A DNA stretch of 64,000 nucleotides from positions 62,001 through 126,000 of the forward strand of contig CAMJJT010000004.1 of assembly GCA_946406195.1 (NCBI GenBank), written 5' to 3'. This stretch comes from an uncultured Bacteroidales bacterium (GTDB lineage: Bacteria; Bacteroidota; Bacteroidia; Bacteroidales; Paludibacteraceae). Positions 7,495-15,202 of the stretch are shown here, piece after piece. A program made the translations under genes and the position numbers. A model generated the notes under the pieces. That model was not told the DNA's origin. It searched no databases and saw only the letters and a program-made list of their open reading frames with translations. Every line of letters starts with the position of its first letter. The first letter of the stretch is position 1.

Positions 7495-9038
7495 TCGTTC
7501 AAAACACTAATAGGTATAAAATAGGGTTTGGATTCAATCTGTACGGAGCGGGCAATGTACGGTGTGTCGCCAAGTTTGGAGAGCTGAGTACGGATCGTAT
7601 CGAGGGCTTTGTCTGCGTTCTTGGCAGGCTCTTTGTTGAACCCCTCTCCAACTCTCCCCACAAGGGGAGAGAGCTTTGCATCAATGGGAGCATAGATCAA
7701 CTCAAAACCTTCTTCCGTTTCGCGGAACAGGATATCTACAGGAATCTTACGTTCGGAGCGAAGGTTCTTGGTGAACTCGACATCGAGATTACGGTATAAC
7801 GGGATATCGGTATAACGGGATATCGAAAGTTCTTTATTGATCTTCACAAGGTTTCCTTCTACGCCGTTGACGTTGAATCCCTCGTTGCCCATGGTCAGAC
7901 CGTCTCCGTTATGCAAGACCACACCGGGTTTCAATTGGACGCGTAAGGTGTTGCCGTTGATCTGAAGCACCTCTCCGACGTACTCACCCGTGGACTTCGG
8001 CGTGTCCCAATTCGCCATGTGTGATGTCCGTCCGTGTAAGAAATAATCTATTCCTCCCCGATGGAACGTCTTCTCAGGATTCGGTGTAAAAGAGCGGGTG
8101 ATAAACACCTCTCTCCCATCTCCCCTAAGGGGAGAGGCTCCCTCTCCTTGGGAGAGGGTTGGGGTGAGGTGATCTAATTTCTCTCTGTAATACGCCGTTA
8201 TATTCGTCACATAATCAGCGTCTTTGAGGCGGCCTTCAATCTTGAAGGTGGTGACACCGGCATCGATGAGTTCGTTCAGATAAGCAGAGCGGTCCATGTC
8301 TTGCAGCGAGAGCAGATGGCGTTGGTGAATGGGTTCGTCGTATTCGTCCAACACCTCGTTTCCCTCTGCATCTAACAGGTCGTACGCCATGCGGCAGAAC
8401 TGTGCGCAAGCACCTCTGTTGGCACTTCGTCCGGCGAGCACTTCGGATATATAGCATCGTCCCGAATAACTAACGCACAGCGCCCCGTGAACAAAGGCTT
8501 CCAACTCTATATCCGGCACTTCCTCATGGATTGCCCGGATCTCCTCAATCCCTAATTCGCGCGCTAAAACGACCCGTTTGAAACCCAACTCTTTGAGCCG
8601 TTTCACTTGTTCGGGCGTACGATTGTCGCATTGGGTGGAAGCGTGCAGCCTGATAGGCGGCAAGTTCAACTCCAACAAATGTAAATCCTGAATGATCAGC
8701 GCATCGACTCCTATTTTATATAACGCGTGCGCGAGGGAGACCGCTTCGGGATATTCGTCCTCGCGGAGAAGGGTGTTGATGGTAACAAGTACCTGCACTC
8801 CGTACAGATGTGCGTAACGAACCACTTCCGCCAAGTCCTCCAACGAGTTACCTGCCGCTTGCCGCGCACCGAAAGCCGGAGGACCAATATAAACAGCGTC
8901 TGCTCCTGCTTGAATGGCAGCCTTCGCTACTTCTTTGTCGCGGGCCGGAGCGAGGAGGCAAAGCGGTACATCACAATGCCTGCCGTTACCGACACGTTCA
9001 TCGAGTGCTTCGTTCCGTATTGAGGGATCTCTATACAT
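7470..9038 (-). CDS. U32-family peptidase, RlhA/YegQ-like, C-terminally shortened
   Basis: The 522-residue product has the U32 N-terminal barrel (LLAPARDKE, GADAVYIGPPAFGAR) and the family signature ELEAFVHGALCVSYSGRCYIS with Cys residues. Members of this family hydroxylate 23S rRNA (RlhA), act in ubiquinone synthesis or are annotated as peptidases. The frame stops after NEWRRATIL, and the missing end lies in another frame (7306-7494). Two palindromic insertions (7641-7673 and 8110-8168) and one word repeat (7791-7824) are translated in frame. The only in-frame ATG (9038) gives a 112-base overlap with the upstream methyltransferase gene. Confidence 0.8.
   Translation of the reverse strand: MYRDPSIRNEALDERVGNGRHCDVPLCLLAPARDKEVAKAAIQAGADAVYIGPPAFGARQAAGNSLEDLAEVVRYAHLYGVQVLVTINTLLREDEYPEAVSLAHALYKIGVDALIIQDLHLLELNLPPIRLHASTQCDNRTPEQVKRLKELGFKRVVLARELGIEEIRAIHEEVPDIELEAFVHGALCVSYSGRCYISEVLAGRSANRGACAQFCRMAYDLLDAEGNEVLDEYDEPIHQRHLLSLQDMDRSAYLNELIDAGVTTFKIEGRLKDADYVTNITAYYREKLDHLTPTLSQGEGASPLRGDGREVFITRSFTPNPEKTFHRGGIDYFLHGRTSHMANWDTPKSTGEYVGEVLQINGNTLRVQLKPGVVLHNGDGLTMGNEGFNVNGVEGNLVKINKELSISRYTDIPLYRNLDVEFTKNLRSERKIPVDILFRETEEGFELIYAPIDAKLSPLVGRVGEGFNKEPAKNADKALDTIRTQLSKLGDTPYIARSVQIESKPYFIPISVLNEWRRATIL
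7641..7673. repeat. GC-rich palindromic element, in frame inside the U32 gene
   Basis: CCCCTCTCC...CTCCCC ACAA GGGGAG arms form a short hairpin, translated as LSPLVGRVGEGF. It is closely related to 8110-8168 and to the polA element at 48609-48628. Confidence 0.75.
7791..7824. repeat. In-frame 17-nt duplicated word in the U32 gene
   Basis: An ACGGTATAACGGGATATCG-type unit is present twice back to back and is translated within SISRYTDIPLYRNLD. Confidence 0.7.
8110..8168. repeat. Double GC-rich palindrome, in frame inside the U32 gene
   Basis: Two adjacent hairpins, CTCCCCTAAGGGGAG (8120-8134) and CCCTCTCCTTGGGAGAGGG (8140-8158), followed by GTTGGGGTGAGG. Translated as LTPTLSQGEGASPLRGDG-like residues. 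This peptide and palindrome type is widespread in unrelated bacterial genomes as a dispersed repeat. Confidence 0.8.
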
Positions 9039-9499
9039 TGATTACAACTATCTACTACTTCTTGTTGAACACCGAATACCTCATGCCCTAAGACGATTGC
9101 CGTCTTAGGGCAATTTATGATTTGTGATTTGTGATTTGTGATTTGCTCTACGGCTTCTTCGAGGGTAATGGAGTTATGGGCTTGCTCGATGGCATAAACG
9201 GTATAGCCTTCGGCTTGGAGGGCATGGACGGCATCGAGTGTTTCTTTGAAATAGGCCCATTCCACACTCTCTTCGGCTCCGAGTGCGGTCTTATGGATTT
9301 CCTGATTAGGCGGACAACAACAAATACCGCAGAGAACCACTTTCTCAATGCGCATTGCGTCTGCCGTGCGGAAGACCGCGCCTACATTGTGTTGGCTGCG
9401 CACGTTGTCAAGGACTACTACCAGCGGCAGTTTGTCGGCTTCACGGTATTGCTCCACGTTCATGCGCCCCATCTCTTGTGCGGTTAGTTTCTCTCTCAT
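8927..9499 (-). CDS. RNA 2'-O-methyltransferase, SpoU/TrmH family
   Basis: The 190-residue SPOUT enzyme shows the three family motifs: LDNVRSQHNVGAVFRTADA, AIVLGHEVFGV and IPQYGTKHSMNVSVTAGIVMY. It should methylate a ribose in tRNA or rRNA using SAM; the target position is not readable. Between conserved blocks it carries an in-frame segment (9085-9145) made of an 11-bp perfect inverted repeat and GATTTGT heptamers, translated EQITNHKSQIINCPK. It overlaps rimM by four bases upstream and the U32 frame by 112 bases downstream. Confidence 0.88.
   Translation of the reverse strand: MREKLTAQEMGRMNVEQYREADKLPLVVVLDNVRSQHNVGAVFRTADAMRIEKVVLCGICCCPPNQEIHKTALGAEESVEWAYFKETLDAVHALQAEGYTVYAIEQAHNSITLEEAVEQITNHKSQIINCPKTAIVLGHEVFGVQQEVVDSCNQCIEIPQYGTKHSMNVSVTAGIVMYRFASSLRPATKK
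9085..9145. repeat. Perfect 11-bp inverted repeat plus GATTTGT heptamers inside the SpoU gene
   Basis: GCCCTAAGACG (9085-9095) and its exact complement (9101-9111) enclose a 5-base loop. About four GATTTGT heptamers follow immediately (to 9145). The whole block is in frame. Confidence 0.85.
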
Positions 9500-9885
9500 A
9501 GCGCAAAGGGTAAATGGACGCGCAGCACGTGTGCGTCTTCGTCTATATCTATAATAAAATCTTCGTGAAGGGGGATCATCCGTCCGTCTTCAAGAGTCGC
9601 TAAGGTGTTGATGGTACTCTCGTCGATGTCTGCAATGACGCCTACGGGTTTTCCTTCGTCCTCGATGGTGTAACCTACCAGATCCTGCCATGTCATGAGT
9701 CCGTCCTCTTCTTCCTGCACATCGCTACGAAGAACCCAGATCTCCTCGCCCATGAGCGAAGCTATCTCTTCGGAGCGGAAAGGTACAAAGAGCCCGTCAC
9801 GTTGTACAAAGACGAAGGGAGGCAGGTCTTTGTTACGGGTTCGTTTGAGAAAACCGAGGGAGAGTAAATCGTCTTTGGTGATCAT
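9496..9885 (-). CDS. rimM: RimM-like 16S rRNA maturation factor, shortened N-terminal domain
   Basis: The C-terminal PRC-like half is clear: DLVGYTIEDEGKPVGVIADIDESTINTLATL, then a PLHEDFIIDIDEDAHVLRVHLP end. The product has only 130 residues, while RimM is usually about 170. The N-terminal domain seems to lack the KPHGIxGE segment and a second stretch before the EEA-type block, leaving GFLKRT joined closely to PPFVFVQRDGLFVPF. ATG at 9885 overlaps the upstream TGA as ATGA, so translation is coupled. Function in 30S maturation is likely but the shortened domain makes it less certain. Confidence 0.75.
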   Translation of the reverse strand: MITKDDLLSLGFLKRTRNKDLPPFVFVQRDGLFVPFRSEEIASLMGEEIWVLRSDVQEEEDGLMTWQDLVGYTIEDEGKPVGVIADIDESTINTLATLEDGRMIPLHEDFIIDIDEDAHVLRVHLPFAL

Positions 9886-10373
9886 TGCTGAATACGGATT
9901 ACGCTGTTGACATATGTGAGAGGAAGCGAACGCAGACACTCGTGTCCGATACCTTTGGTGGGTACGCCTATACCGCCGCTGATATCATATTCTTCGGTGC
10001 ACCGAGGGCAGTTGGCAAAGGGAGCATTGACGATGCAGGACTCCACGTGGCCTTTCGCGTAACAATACGGGCAAGCCAAATCATAGGCGCTGTAACCGCC
10101 TAATATATTCACATATACGAGTACTCCTCCGCAGCCGAAAGCTCCGGTGAAAGGCAGAGGGATATCATGTCCGTTATAGTGGTATCCGTCTTTGTCGATG
10201 ATGACATATGTGTTCAGCGCTTGGGGTGTGAAATGGACAAACTCTCCTTGACGGGTATCAATCGTCACATTCACCGGCATTCGGGGTACGCTGGATTGCG
10301 AACCTATACTGTCACAGGCGGCGAGCAGCACAAGGAGGCTGAAGAACAAGCTGCTTTTTAATAGAAACTGCAT
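9882..10373 (-). CDS. Lipoprotein with a Rieske-like, all-Cys metal site
   Basis: The 163-residue protein has a lipoprotein signal (SLLVLLAACDS, lipobox Cys about 20). Its second half resembles the Rieske-like lipoproteins of Bacteroidetes: GVLVYVN, then YSAYDLACPYCY, then CPRCTEEYDISGGIGVPTKG and PLTYV. In a canonical Rieske domain the ligands are CxH and CxxH; here they read CPYC and CPRC, with an extra GCGG. I infer a Cys-ligated metal (Fe or Zn) rather than a typical Rieske cluster. The function is unknown. It overlaps rimM by four bases. Confidence 0.65.
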   Translation of the reverse strand: MQFLLKSSLFFSLLVLLAACDSIGSQSSVPRMPVNVTIDTRQGEFVHFTPQALNTYVIIDKDGYHYNGHDIPLPFTGAFGCGGVLVYVNILGGYSAYDLACPYCYAKGHVESCIVNAPFANCPRCTEEYDISGGIGVPTKGIGHECLRSLPLTYVNSVIRIQQ

Positions 10374-10876
10374 ATATGAATCTCGTATATAAGCGTTGAA
10401 TAAGGAGGGATATAGGTCTTGTATCCCTCTGTGCCGGTTCCTCTTCCGTCGGTGGTGTCATAATCATAGCCCAAGTGCGCAGGGATGAAGAGATGAATGT
10501 CTCCGTGCGTGTGCACTTTGATGCATCCTTCTCTGAATCCGGGAATTGTACTTGCCAGATAGATGGGTTGGTCTTTTCGGGACTCGATGATCGTACCGTT
10601 GATCAGTCTCAAGGTGTAATCGCAAACCACTGTACTATTGGGTTTGGGTTTGGCGTCATTGTTCTCTGCCAAGGGGTCGGCAATGATTTTGTATTGTAGA
10701 CCACTGGAGGTGGTTTGCACACTATCTTGCGCCTTGTTATGCGCTAACCATATGTCGTTCTGCAATCTCCAATCGGTCCAGTCATCTTGCTTGCAGCCGG
10801 GCAGAAAAGTGATCGCTATGAGCGAGATAATTATCCACTTTAAACTTTTTACTTTCAACTTTATTTTGCTATCCAT
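10358..10876 (-). CDS. FKBP-type peptidyl-prolyl isomerase-like lipoprotein
   Basis: The 172-residue protein has a lipoprotein signal (ITFLPGC) and an FKBP-like domain (VVCDYTLRLINGTIIESR, PGFREG, HLFIPAHLGYD, IPPYSTLIYEI). It would act on proline bonds or as a chaperone in the periplasm, attached to a membrane. The YG-type active site is partly altered (DTTDGRGTGTEGYKTY). Its first codons (10837-10876) are made of AAAGTTGAAAGT words, so the start lies inside a spacer-type repeat. It overlaps the EnvC-like gene by 16 bases and the next lipoprotein gene by 16 bases. Confidence 0.8.
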   Translation of the reverse strand: MDSKIKLKVKSLKWIIISLIAITFLPGCKQDDWTDWRLQNDIWLAHNKAQDSVQTTSSGLQYKIIADPLAENNDAKPKPNSTVVCDYTLRLINGTIIESRKDQPIYLASTIPGFREGCIKVHTHGDIHLFIPAHLGYDYDTTDGRGTGTEGYKTYIPPYSTLIYEIHICSFY

Positions 10877-12105
10877 AATTCAGGGTTTACGATGTTCATA
10901 TCTTTGTATATCTGGAAGTATAATTCCGTTTTCTGGTCTTGTTCGGGGTCTGTGAAGATCGTTCCGAGCACTTGTTTGGTAACAACCTGATCGCCTTGTT
11001 TGACGTTGAGGGAGGTGAGGTTCGAATAAACCGTGCGGTAGTTACCATGCTGCACGATGACGGCATATGTACCGGCGATGATGAAACAACTGGTTACTTC
11101 TCCTTTATAGACTGCGCGCGCTTTTGTGCCGGCGGTCGTTTGGATGTAAATGCCCTTGTTATCGATGATCACATGCTCATGGAGAGGGTGTTGCTGTTTG
11201 CCGAAATGTCCGCTAATCATTCCTTTCTCTACGGGCCATGGAAGACGTCCTTTGTTGGCTTCAAAACCTCCGGCGAGCAGTTGTTGCTCTTTGGTAAGCG
11301 AGGTCTTGGAGGCTTTCTCCGCCTGCTTGCGGACCATCTCGTCGATTTTCTTATTCAGTTCCGCTACTTTCTTTTGCTGGGCTTTGAGCTGTTTGCTGAG
11401 GTCTTTCTCTTTGCTTTTGAGTTGTTTGAGCATGGTCTGCTGCTTGCGTTCGTCACGTTTGAGGTTCTCTTGCTCGCGTTTACGGGTGTCGAGAGCTGTC
11501 AGTTTATCGTGCTTGTTGGCTTTGAGGAGATCGTTTTGGGTGTCTATCTCCGCTTGTGTATGTTCTATACGACGGACTTGTTCCTGCCGGAAGGCTGCGA
11601 ACTCCTGTAAGTAACGGGCTCTGCGCGCTAATTGCTGAAAACTGCTACTACTCAAGAGGAACAAGAGAGGTGATTGCTGCATTTGTGCGAAATGGCTCTG
11701 ACGAACCATTTCTGCGTAATCGGCTTTGTAGGACTCGAGCACAGATTGCAGGGAATCTCGGGTAGCGCCTAAAGCCGTCATTTCTGCATTGAGGGCGAAG
11801 ATCTCGTTGTCTAAGGCGTTGATCAGTTTCTTTTGGTTCTTGATATTATTACCGATCAACTGCAACTTGTTCATCGTAGCGCTCTCATCTTTCTTGGTCT
11901 GTTTGAGCATTTTGTTGGTCTGCTCAATCTCCTGTTGCAGTTTCTTCTGCTTGTTTTGCAAGTCTTTCACATTATCCGCAGCCTGAAGTGGACAAAGGAC
12001 AAAGGACAAAGGACAAAGGACTAATAAGATTAGTCGAACCCATTTCGTCTTTTGTCTTTTAGCGAGAGCAGCGAGCGGTCTTATGTCTTTCAGCGAAGCG
12101 GTCAT
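10861..12105 (-). CDS. EnvC-like murein hydrolase activator (coiled coil plus degenerate LytM/M23)
   Basis: The protein of about 414 residues has a signal peptide, a long coiled coil with many Lys/Gln/Glu (about residues 45-270) and a C-terminal LytM domain (LPWPVEKGMISGHFG, YAVIVQHGNYRTVYSNL). The zinc-ligand positions look degenerate (HPLHEHVIIDNKGI), as in EnvC, which activates amidases rather than cutting peptidoglycan. ATG at 12105 overlaps the previous stop as ATGA; 12111 is an alternative. The first 45 codons are built from repeat words (11994-12105), including the signal peptide's LVLCPLSFVLCPL. Confidence 0.87.
   Translation of the reverse strand: MTASLKDIRPLAALAKRQKTKWVRLILLVLCPLSFVLCPLQAADNVKDLQNKQKKLQQEIEQTNKMLKQTKKDESATMNKLQLIGNNIKNQKKLINALDNEIFALNAEMTALGATRDSLQSVLESYKADYAEMVRQSHFAQMQQSPLLFLLSSSSFQQLARRARYLQEFAAFRQEQVRRIEHTQAEIDTQNDLLKANKHDKLTALDTRKREQENLKRDERKQQTMLKQLKSKEKDLSKQLKAQQKKVAELNKKIDEMVRKQAEKASKTSLTKEQQLLAGGFEANKGRLPWPVEKGMISGHFGKQQHPLHEHVIIDNKGIYIQTTAGTKARAVYKGEVTSCFIIAGTYAVIVQHGNYRTVYSNLTSLNVKQGDQVVTKQVLGTIFTDPEQDQKTELYFQIYKDMNIVNPELWIAK
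11994..12105. repeat. Repeat words encoding the EnvC-like N-terminus and signal peptide
   Basis: Positions 11994-12022 are four copies of the heptamer AAAGGAC, read on the minus strand as GTCCTTT. Positions 12045-12105 carry GACAAAAGAC and a GCTTCGCT element. A related GCTTCGCT/AAAGAC block is found in leuS (60077-60135) and, as a tandem pair, at 21345-21390. Confidence 0.85.
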
Positions 12106-12662
12106 AACCATTTAGTAATATCTATTTTTTTGTATCTGCTGAGGTTCTGATGGCTGACACGAACGGGTACGTCCAGTTGACGCGGCGTGTAGTCGATGGT
12201 CAGTTCGAAGGTCTTATCGCCCAGTTGGTACACCAGTCTGGCTTTGTCGGGGCCGGTAGGAAGTTCGGCGGTACAGGTCTGCTGAAGGATGTCCCAGTTG
12301 AGCGTAGGCGTGAGGTTGCGGTTCAGTTCCGCAAAAGTCGTGGTGGCATATGTGCCATCGAACTTATTGATGCCGGTTATCTCAAAGGGCGTGGCTTCAA
12401 AGCGCGCTATCTCTATGCCGAGCAAAGGCGTGACGCTGATAACCAGCATGGAGTCGTGAACCGTCTGCATGGTGACGGACGCGGAGAGACGGTCTCCGTT
12501 CATGGAGACGGTCGCCTTGGCGTTCCGAATGAGACAGGTGTGCCAAGCAGGCTGGCTGAGTTCCGAAGCGGATTCGGGCTGCGTGACTGCTTTTTTCTTT
12601 GTACCACAGCTGACTAAGAGCAGGGCTGCCAGCAGGAATATGTATTTATTTCTTAATCGCAT
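12102..12662 (-). CDS. DUF4292-type lipoprotein
   Basis: The 186-residue protein begins [19 protein letters not shown], a clear lipoprotein signal. The rest fits the Bacteroidetes DUF4292 family (LolA/LolB-like fold): WHTCLIRNAKATVSMNGDRLSASVTMQTVHDSMLVISVTPLLGIEIARFEATP. A role in carrying lipids or lipoproteins is inferred from fold only. ATG at 12662 is chosen because it starts the signal peptide. It overlaps the TPR gene upstream by 17 bases and the EnvC-like gene downstream by four. Confidence 0.8.
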   Translation of the reverse strand: MRLRNKYIFLLAALLLVSCGTKKKAVTQPESASELSQPAWHTCLIRNAKATVSMNGDRLSASVTMQTVHDSMLVISVTPLLGIEIARFEATPFEITGINKFDGTYATTTFAELNRNLTPTLNWDILQQTCTAELPTGPDKARLVYQLGDKTFELTIDYTPRQLDVPVRVSHQNLSRYKKIDITKWL

Positions 12663-13569
12663 CGATATGTTTTTGTATTTCTTCGGTTGTGTTATCCGTT
12701 GCATTGTTCAGGGCGCGTTGGAGGAAGAAGAGCGCCAGTTCGTCTTGTCCTTGGAGATGAAGGATCCAGCCGTACGTGTCCAGATAGACCGAGTTGTCCG
12801 GTTCTTCACGAATAGTAAGGGCACTCATTCGCTCCGCCTCTTTGAGGTCACCTCCATGAGTGGCAAGATGATACGCATAGTTATTGAGGATCATCAGATT
12901 GCCCGGGTTGAGCGCCAAGACGCGTTCGTAATAGGGGTAGAGATCCTTGCTTTTCGCCTTCATCTGCTCCATGATCTCCACGCGGAAAGTCAGTAGGGGT
13001 AGATGAGTGGGGTCGGTCTCTAAGTACTTATCGAGCGCAGCTAAGGCTTGTTTGGGTTTGCCTGCGAGGAGGTACAAACGGCCGTGTGTGTAAGCGCTGG
13101 CGGCATCGTAGTCCTGGTGTTGGTCTATCTCGTCTTGGATCTTAATGGCTTGTTGCCATTGATGCTCGCTTACGGCTTGCTGAAGACGCCGCTCTAAGTA
13201 GTTCTTCCACTGCCCTTCGGGATCCGCTTCGTAGGCCTGTTGGAACAGTTTCATTGCGCGGTCGGGCATTCTCAGGGCATCGTACATCGTACCTAAGAAA
13301 GTGAGGGTCTGTCCGTCGTCGGGTTTGATGGCACGGCAGAACTCGAGGAGCACTAAGGCTTCATCGTATTTCTCTTGTGCGATCGCTTGTTTGGCGGCAT
13401 ACCAGTAATAGGTGAACTGCTGTTCCTGCTCGGTGGTTAAGACCACGGTAGGCTGCGGCTTCACTTTGGCTTTCTTGCATGCCTCTGCCGGCAACACGAG
13501 CAGAAGGGACAAGGCAATTACTATGACGAGATAATTCTTAATAGGGATGTCGGGTTTTATAGGATTCAT
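12646..13569 (-). CDS. Tetratricopeptide-repeat protein, exported
   Basis: The 307-residue protein has an N-terminal hydrophobic segment ([19 protein letters not shown], possible lipobox) and about six TPR units (for example [20 protein letters not shown] and [20 protein letters not shown]). TPR proteins are scaffolds; no catalytic motif is seen. It sits between dut and the DUF4292 lipoprotein with ATGA-type overlaps, so it belongs to the same envelope-linked operon. Proteins in this context may help assemble outer-membrane or murein machinery, but that is inference. Confidence 0.83.
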   Translation of the reverse strand: MNPIKPDIPIKNYLVIVIALSLLLVLPAEACKKAKVKPQPTVVLTTEQEQQFTYYWYAAKQAIAQEKYDEALVLLEFCRAIKPDDGQTLTFLGTMYDALRMPDRAMKLFQQAYEADPEGQWKNYLERRLQQAVSEHQWQQAIKIQDEIDQHQDYDAASAYTHGRLYLLAGKPKQALAALDKYLETDPTHLPLLTFRVEIMEQMKAKSKDLYPYYERVLALNPGNLMILNNYAYHLATHGGDLKEAERMSALTIREEPDNSVYLDTYGWILHLQGQDELALFFLQRALNNATDNTTEEIQKHIDAIKK

Positions 13570-14000
13570 TTCCGTCCGGAGTGTCCGAAACCGCCTTCTC
13601 CGCGTTCGGTGGCACTCAATTCCGTTACTTCCACGATCTCCGGCGCTTCATGTCTGGCGATGACCATCTGGCAGATCCGTTCTCCGGGTTCGATGGTCTG
13701 GGGTTCGCCGCTGAGGTTGATAAGGATGACACCTATTTCTCCGCGGTAATCGGCATCGATCGTGCCCGGGGTGTTGAGTACGGTGAGACCGCGTTTGAGG
13801 GCGAGCCCGCTACGCGGACGTATCTGCGCTTCGTAACCGACCGGTAACTCGATGAAGAGACCTGTCGGGATAAGACGTCTTTCCATCGGCTGCAAGGTGA
13901 CGGCTTCGCTGATGTTACAGCGGATATCCATGCCTGCTGCCTGCGCACTCTCGTAGCGCGGGAGAGGATTGTTGCTTTTATTGATGATTTTGAGGGTCAT
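13566..14000 (-). CDS. dut: Deoxyuridine 5'-triphosphate nucleotidohydrolase
   Basis: The 144-residue trimeric dUTPase hydrolyses dUTP to dUMP and PPi, keeping uracil out of DNA. All five motifs are visible: [43 protein letters not shown] and the C-terminal arm [12 protein letters not shown]. The leader just upstream (14006-14035) is a word repeat identical over 30 bases to the one before transketolase. The window also encodes Ung, the other arm of uracil control. Confidence 0.95.
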   Translation of the reverse strand: MTLKIINKSNNPLPRYESAQAAGMDIRCNISEAVTLQPMERRLIPTGLFIELPVGYEAQIRPRSGLALKRGLTVLNTPGTIDADYRGEIGVILINLSGEPQTIEPGERICQMVIARHEAPEIVEVTELSATERGEGGFGHSGRK

Positions 14001-14005
14001 GATCT

Positions 14006-14043
14006 TTTTTTCGGTATTACGGGATTACGTAATTACGTAATTA
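14006..14043 (-). repeat. ATTACGTA/GGGATTACG word repeat upstream of dut
   Basis: The spacer between the lipid kinase stop and the dut start is filled with ATTACGT and TACGGGAT words. Positions 14006-14035 are the exact reverse complement of 52191-52220, in front of transketolase. In both cases the element points toward the downstream start codon. Confidence 0.85.
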
Positions 14044-14934
14044 GAAACGTTTTTCAACGAGGACGCGGAGACCGTCGGGAACGATTTTGATGTGTATATC
14101 TTTCTCCATTTCCACGGGATCACCGTCGAGGTGGAAGGGTCCCACTTCTTCGCGGATGAGGGTGACTTCTTTGGCACGCAGGGTGTCCATAAAATGGCTG
14201 TCATCAATGCTGCCGGCAAAGAGTCGAAGTGCCAGACTCGCGCTGCCTAAGAGGGCATTGCCGGACATGAGCATGATATCCATTTTTCCGTCCTGCACAC
14301 TTGCCCGCGGCGCAATGAGCGCTTCGTAGCCCCACTGGTTGGCGTTCGCAAACGTGATAAGGAAGGCTTTGTGCGTTACGTCGAGTCCGTCGCCTACGAT
14401 GTGGTAGGTCTGCGGATGGTATGAGAACGCATCATGGAGCACTTTCTGCAGGTAAGTGGCGAATCCGCGTTTGTTGCTGCCGGCGAAATGGTCCGCTATG
14501 AGTGCATCAAAACCTGTGCCACACGTGCTGACAAAGAGTTTGCCGTTCGCCAGACCGTAGTCCACGGAGATGGGTTCGCTATGGTTGATCATATCAATCG
14601 CTTTCTGGGGGCGAATCGGGATGCTCAGATGGCGCGCAAAGCCGTTTCCGCTACCCATCGGGATGATACCAAGGGCGGTGTTGGTGCCTTTGAGCCCTTT
14701 TGCCACTTCGTTCACCGTACCGTCACCGCCGACAGCCACGACGGCGTCAAAACCCATGCGCGCGTACTGAAAAGCTAACTCGGTCGCATGACCGGCATAC
14801 TCCGTGAACACGATGTTCGGCAACCACTGGTCGGTATCCAGGGTCTGCATGATCAACTTCGGTAACTTTTTCTTCGCGTTCTGCGTCTCCTTGTTCCCCG
14901 AAATCGGATTGATGATAAATGCTATATTTTTCAT
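14041..14934 (-). CDS. Diacylglycerol kinase-family lipid kinase (YegS/DgkB type)
   Basis: The 297-residue protein has the DAGK catalytic pattern: NPISGNK near the start, the AVGGDGTVNEVAKGL ATP-binding loop, IPMGSGNGFARHL, and a C-terminal HLDGDP block. It phosphorylates a lipid such as diacylglycerol, sphingoid base or undecaprenol; the substrate is not readable. ATG at 14934 is chosen (upstream in-frame TTG at 14952). A good minus-strand promoter lies 30-60 bases upstream, so this gene probably begins the transcript that continues into dut and beyond. Confidence 0.88.
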   Translation of the reverse strand: MKNIAFIINPISGNKETQNAKKKLPKLIMQTLDTDQWLPNIVFTEYAGHATELAFQYARMGFDAVVAVGGDGTVNEVAKGLKGTNTALGIIPMGSGNGFARHLSIPIRPQKAIDMINHSEPISVDYGLANGKLFVSTCGTGFDALIADHFAGSNKRGFATYLQKVLHDAFSYHPQTYHIVGDGLDVTHKAFLITFANANQWGYEALIAPRASVQDGKMDIMLMSGNALLGSASLALRLFAGSIDDSHFMDTLRAKEVTLIREEVGPFHLDGDPVEMEKDIHIKIVPDGLRVLVEKRF

Positions 14935-14965
14935 ATGTACACAATTATGCAATCTAAATCGGCCG

Positions 14966-14998
14966 CAAAGGTACGAAAAAAAAATGACATATGCAAGG
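14966..14998 (-). promoter_or_regulatory. Promoter of the lipid kinase transcript
   Basis: On the minus strand TTGCATATG at about -33 and TACCTTTG (plus-strand CAAAGGTA, 14966-14973) at -7. This is the same arrangement as the secA and leuS promoters. Confidence 0.75.
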
Positions 14999-15202
14999 AT
15001 TTAATAATTTTTATTAAAAAATCTCATCTTCATGCCCTTTCTTATACTTTCACAAGCTATTCATAGAGGCGTCTCTTATGCGGAACGGAGGCGGAACAGA
15101 GGCATCCTAGACAATGCTAAAAATTATTACATGTAACACGCAGATATACAGTATGTTACAAAGACTTTAAAAATACACAAAAATAACGATAATTCGCACA
15201 TT
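14999..15202. other. Gene-free AT-rich stretch
   Basis: The 14935-15260 gap of about 325 bases contains the promoter above, this AT-rich stretch and a terminator at 15203-15232. I see no credible ORF, tRNA or repeat array in the middle part. Confidence 0.6.
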
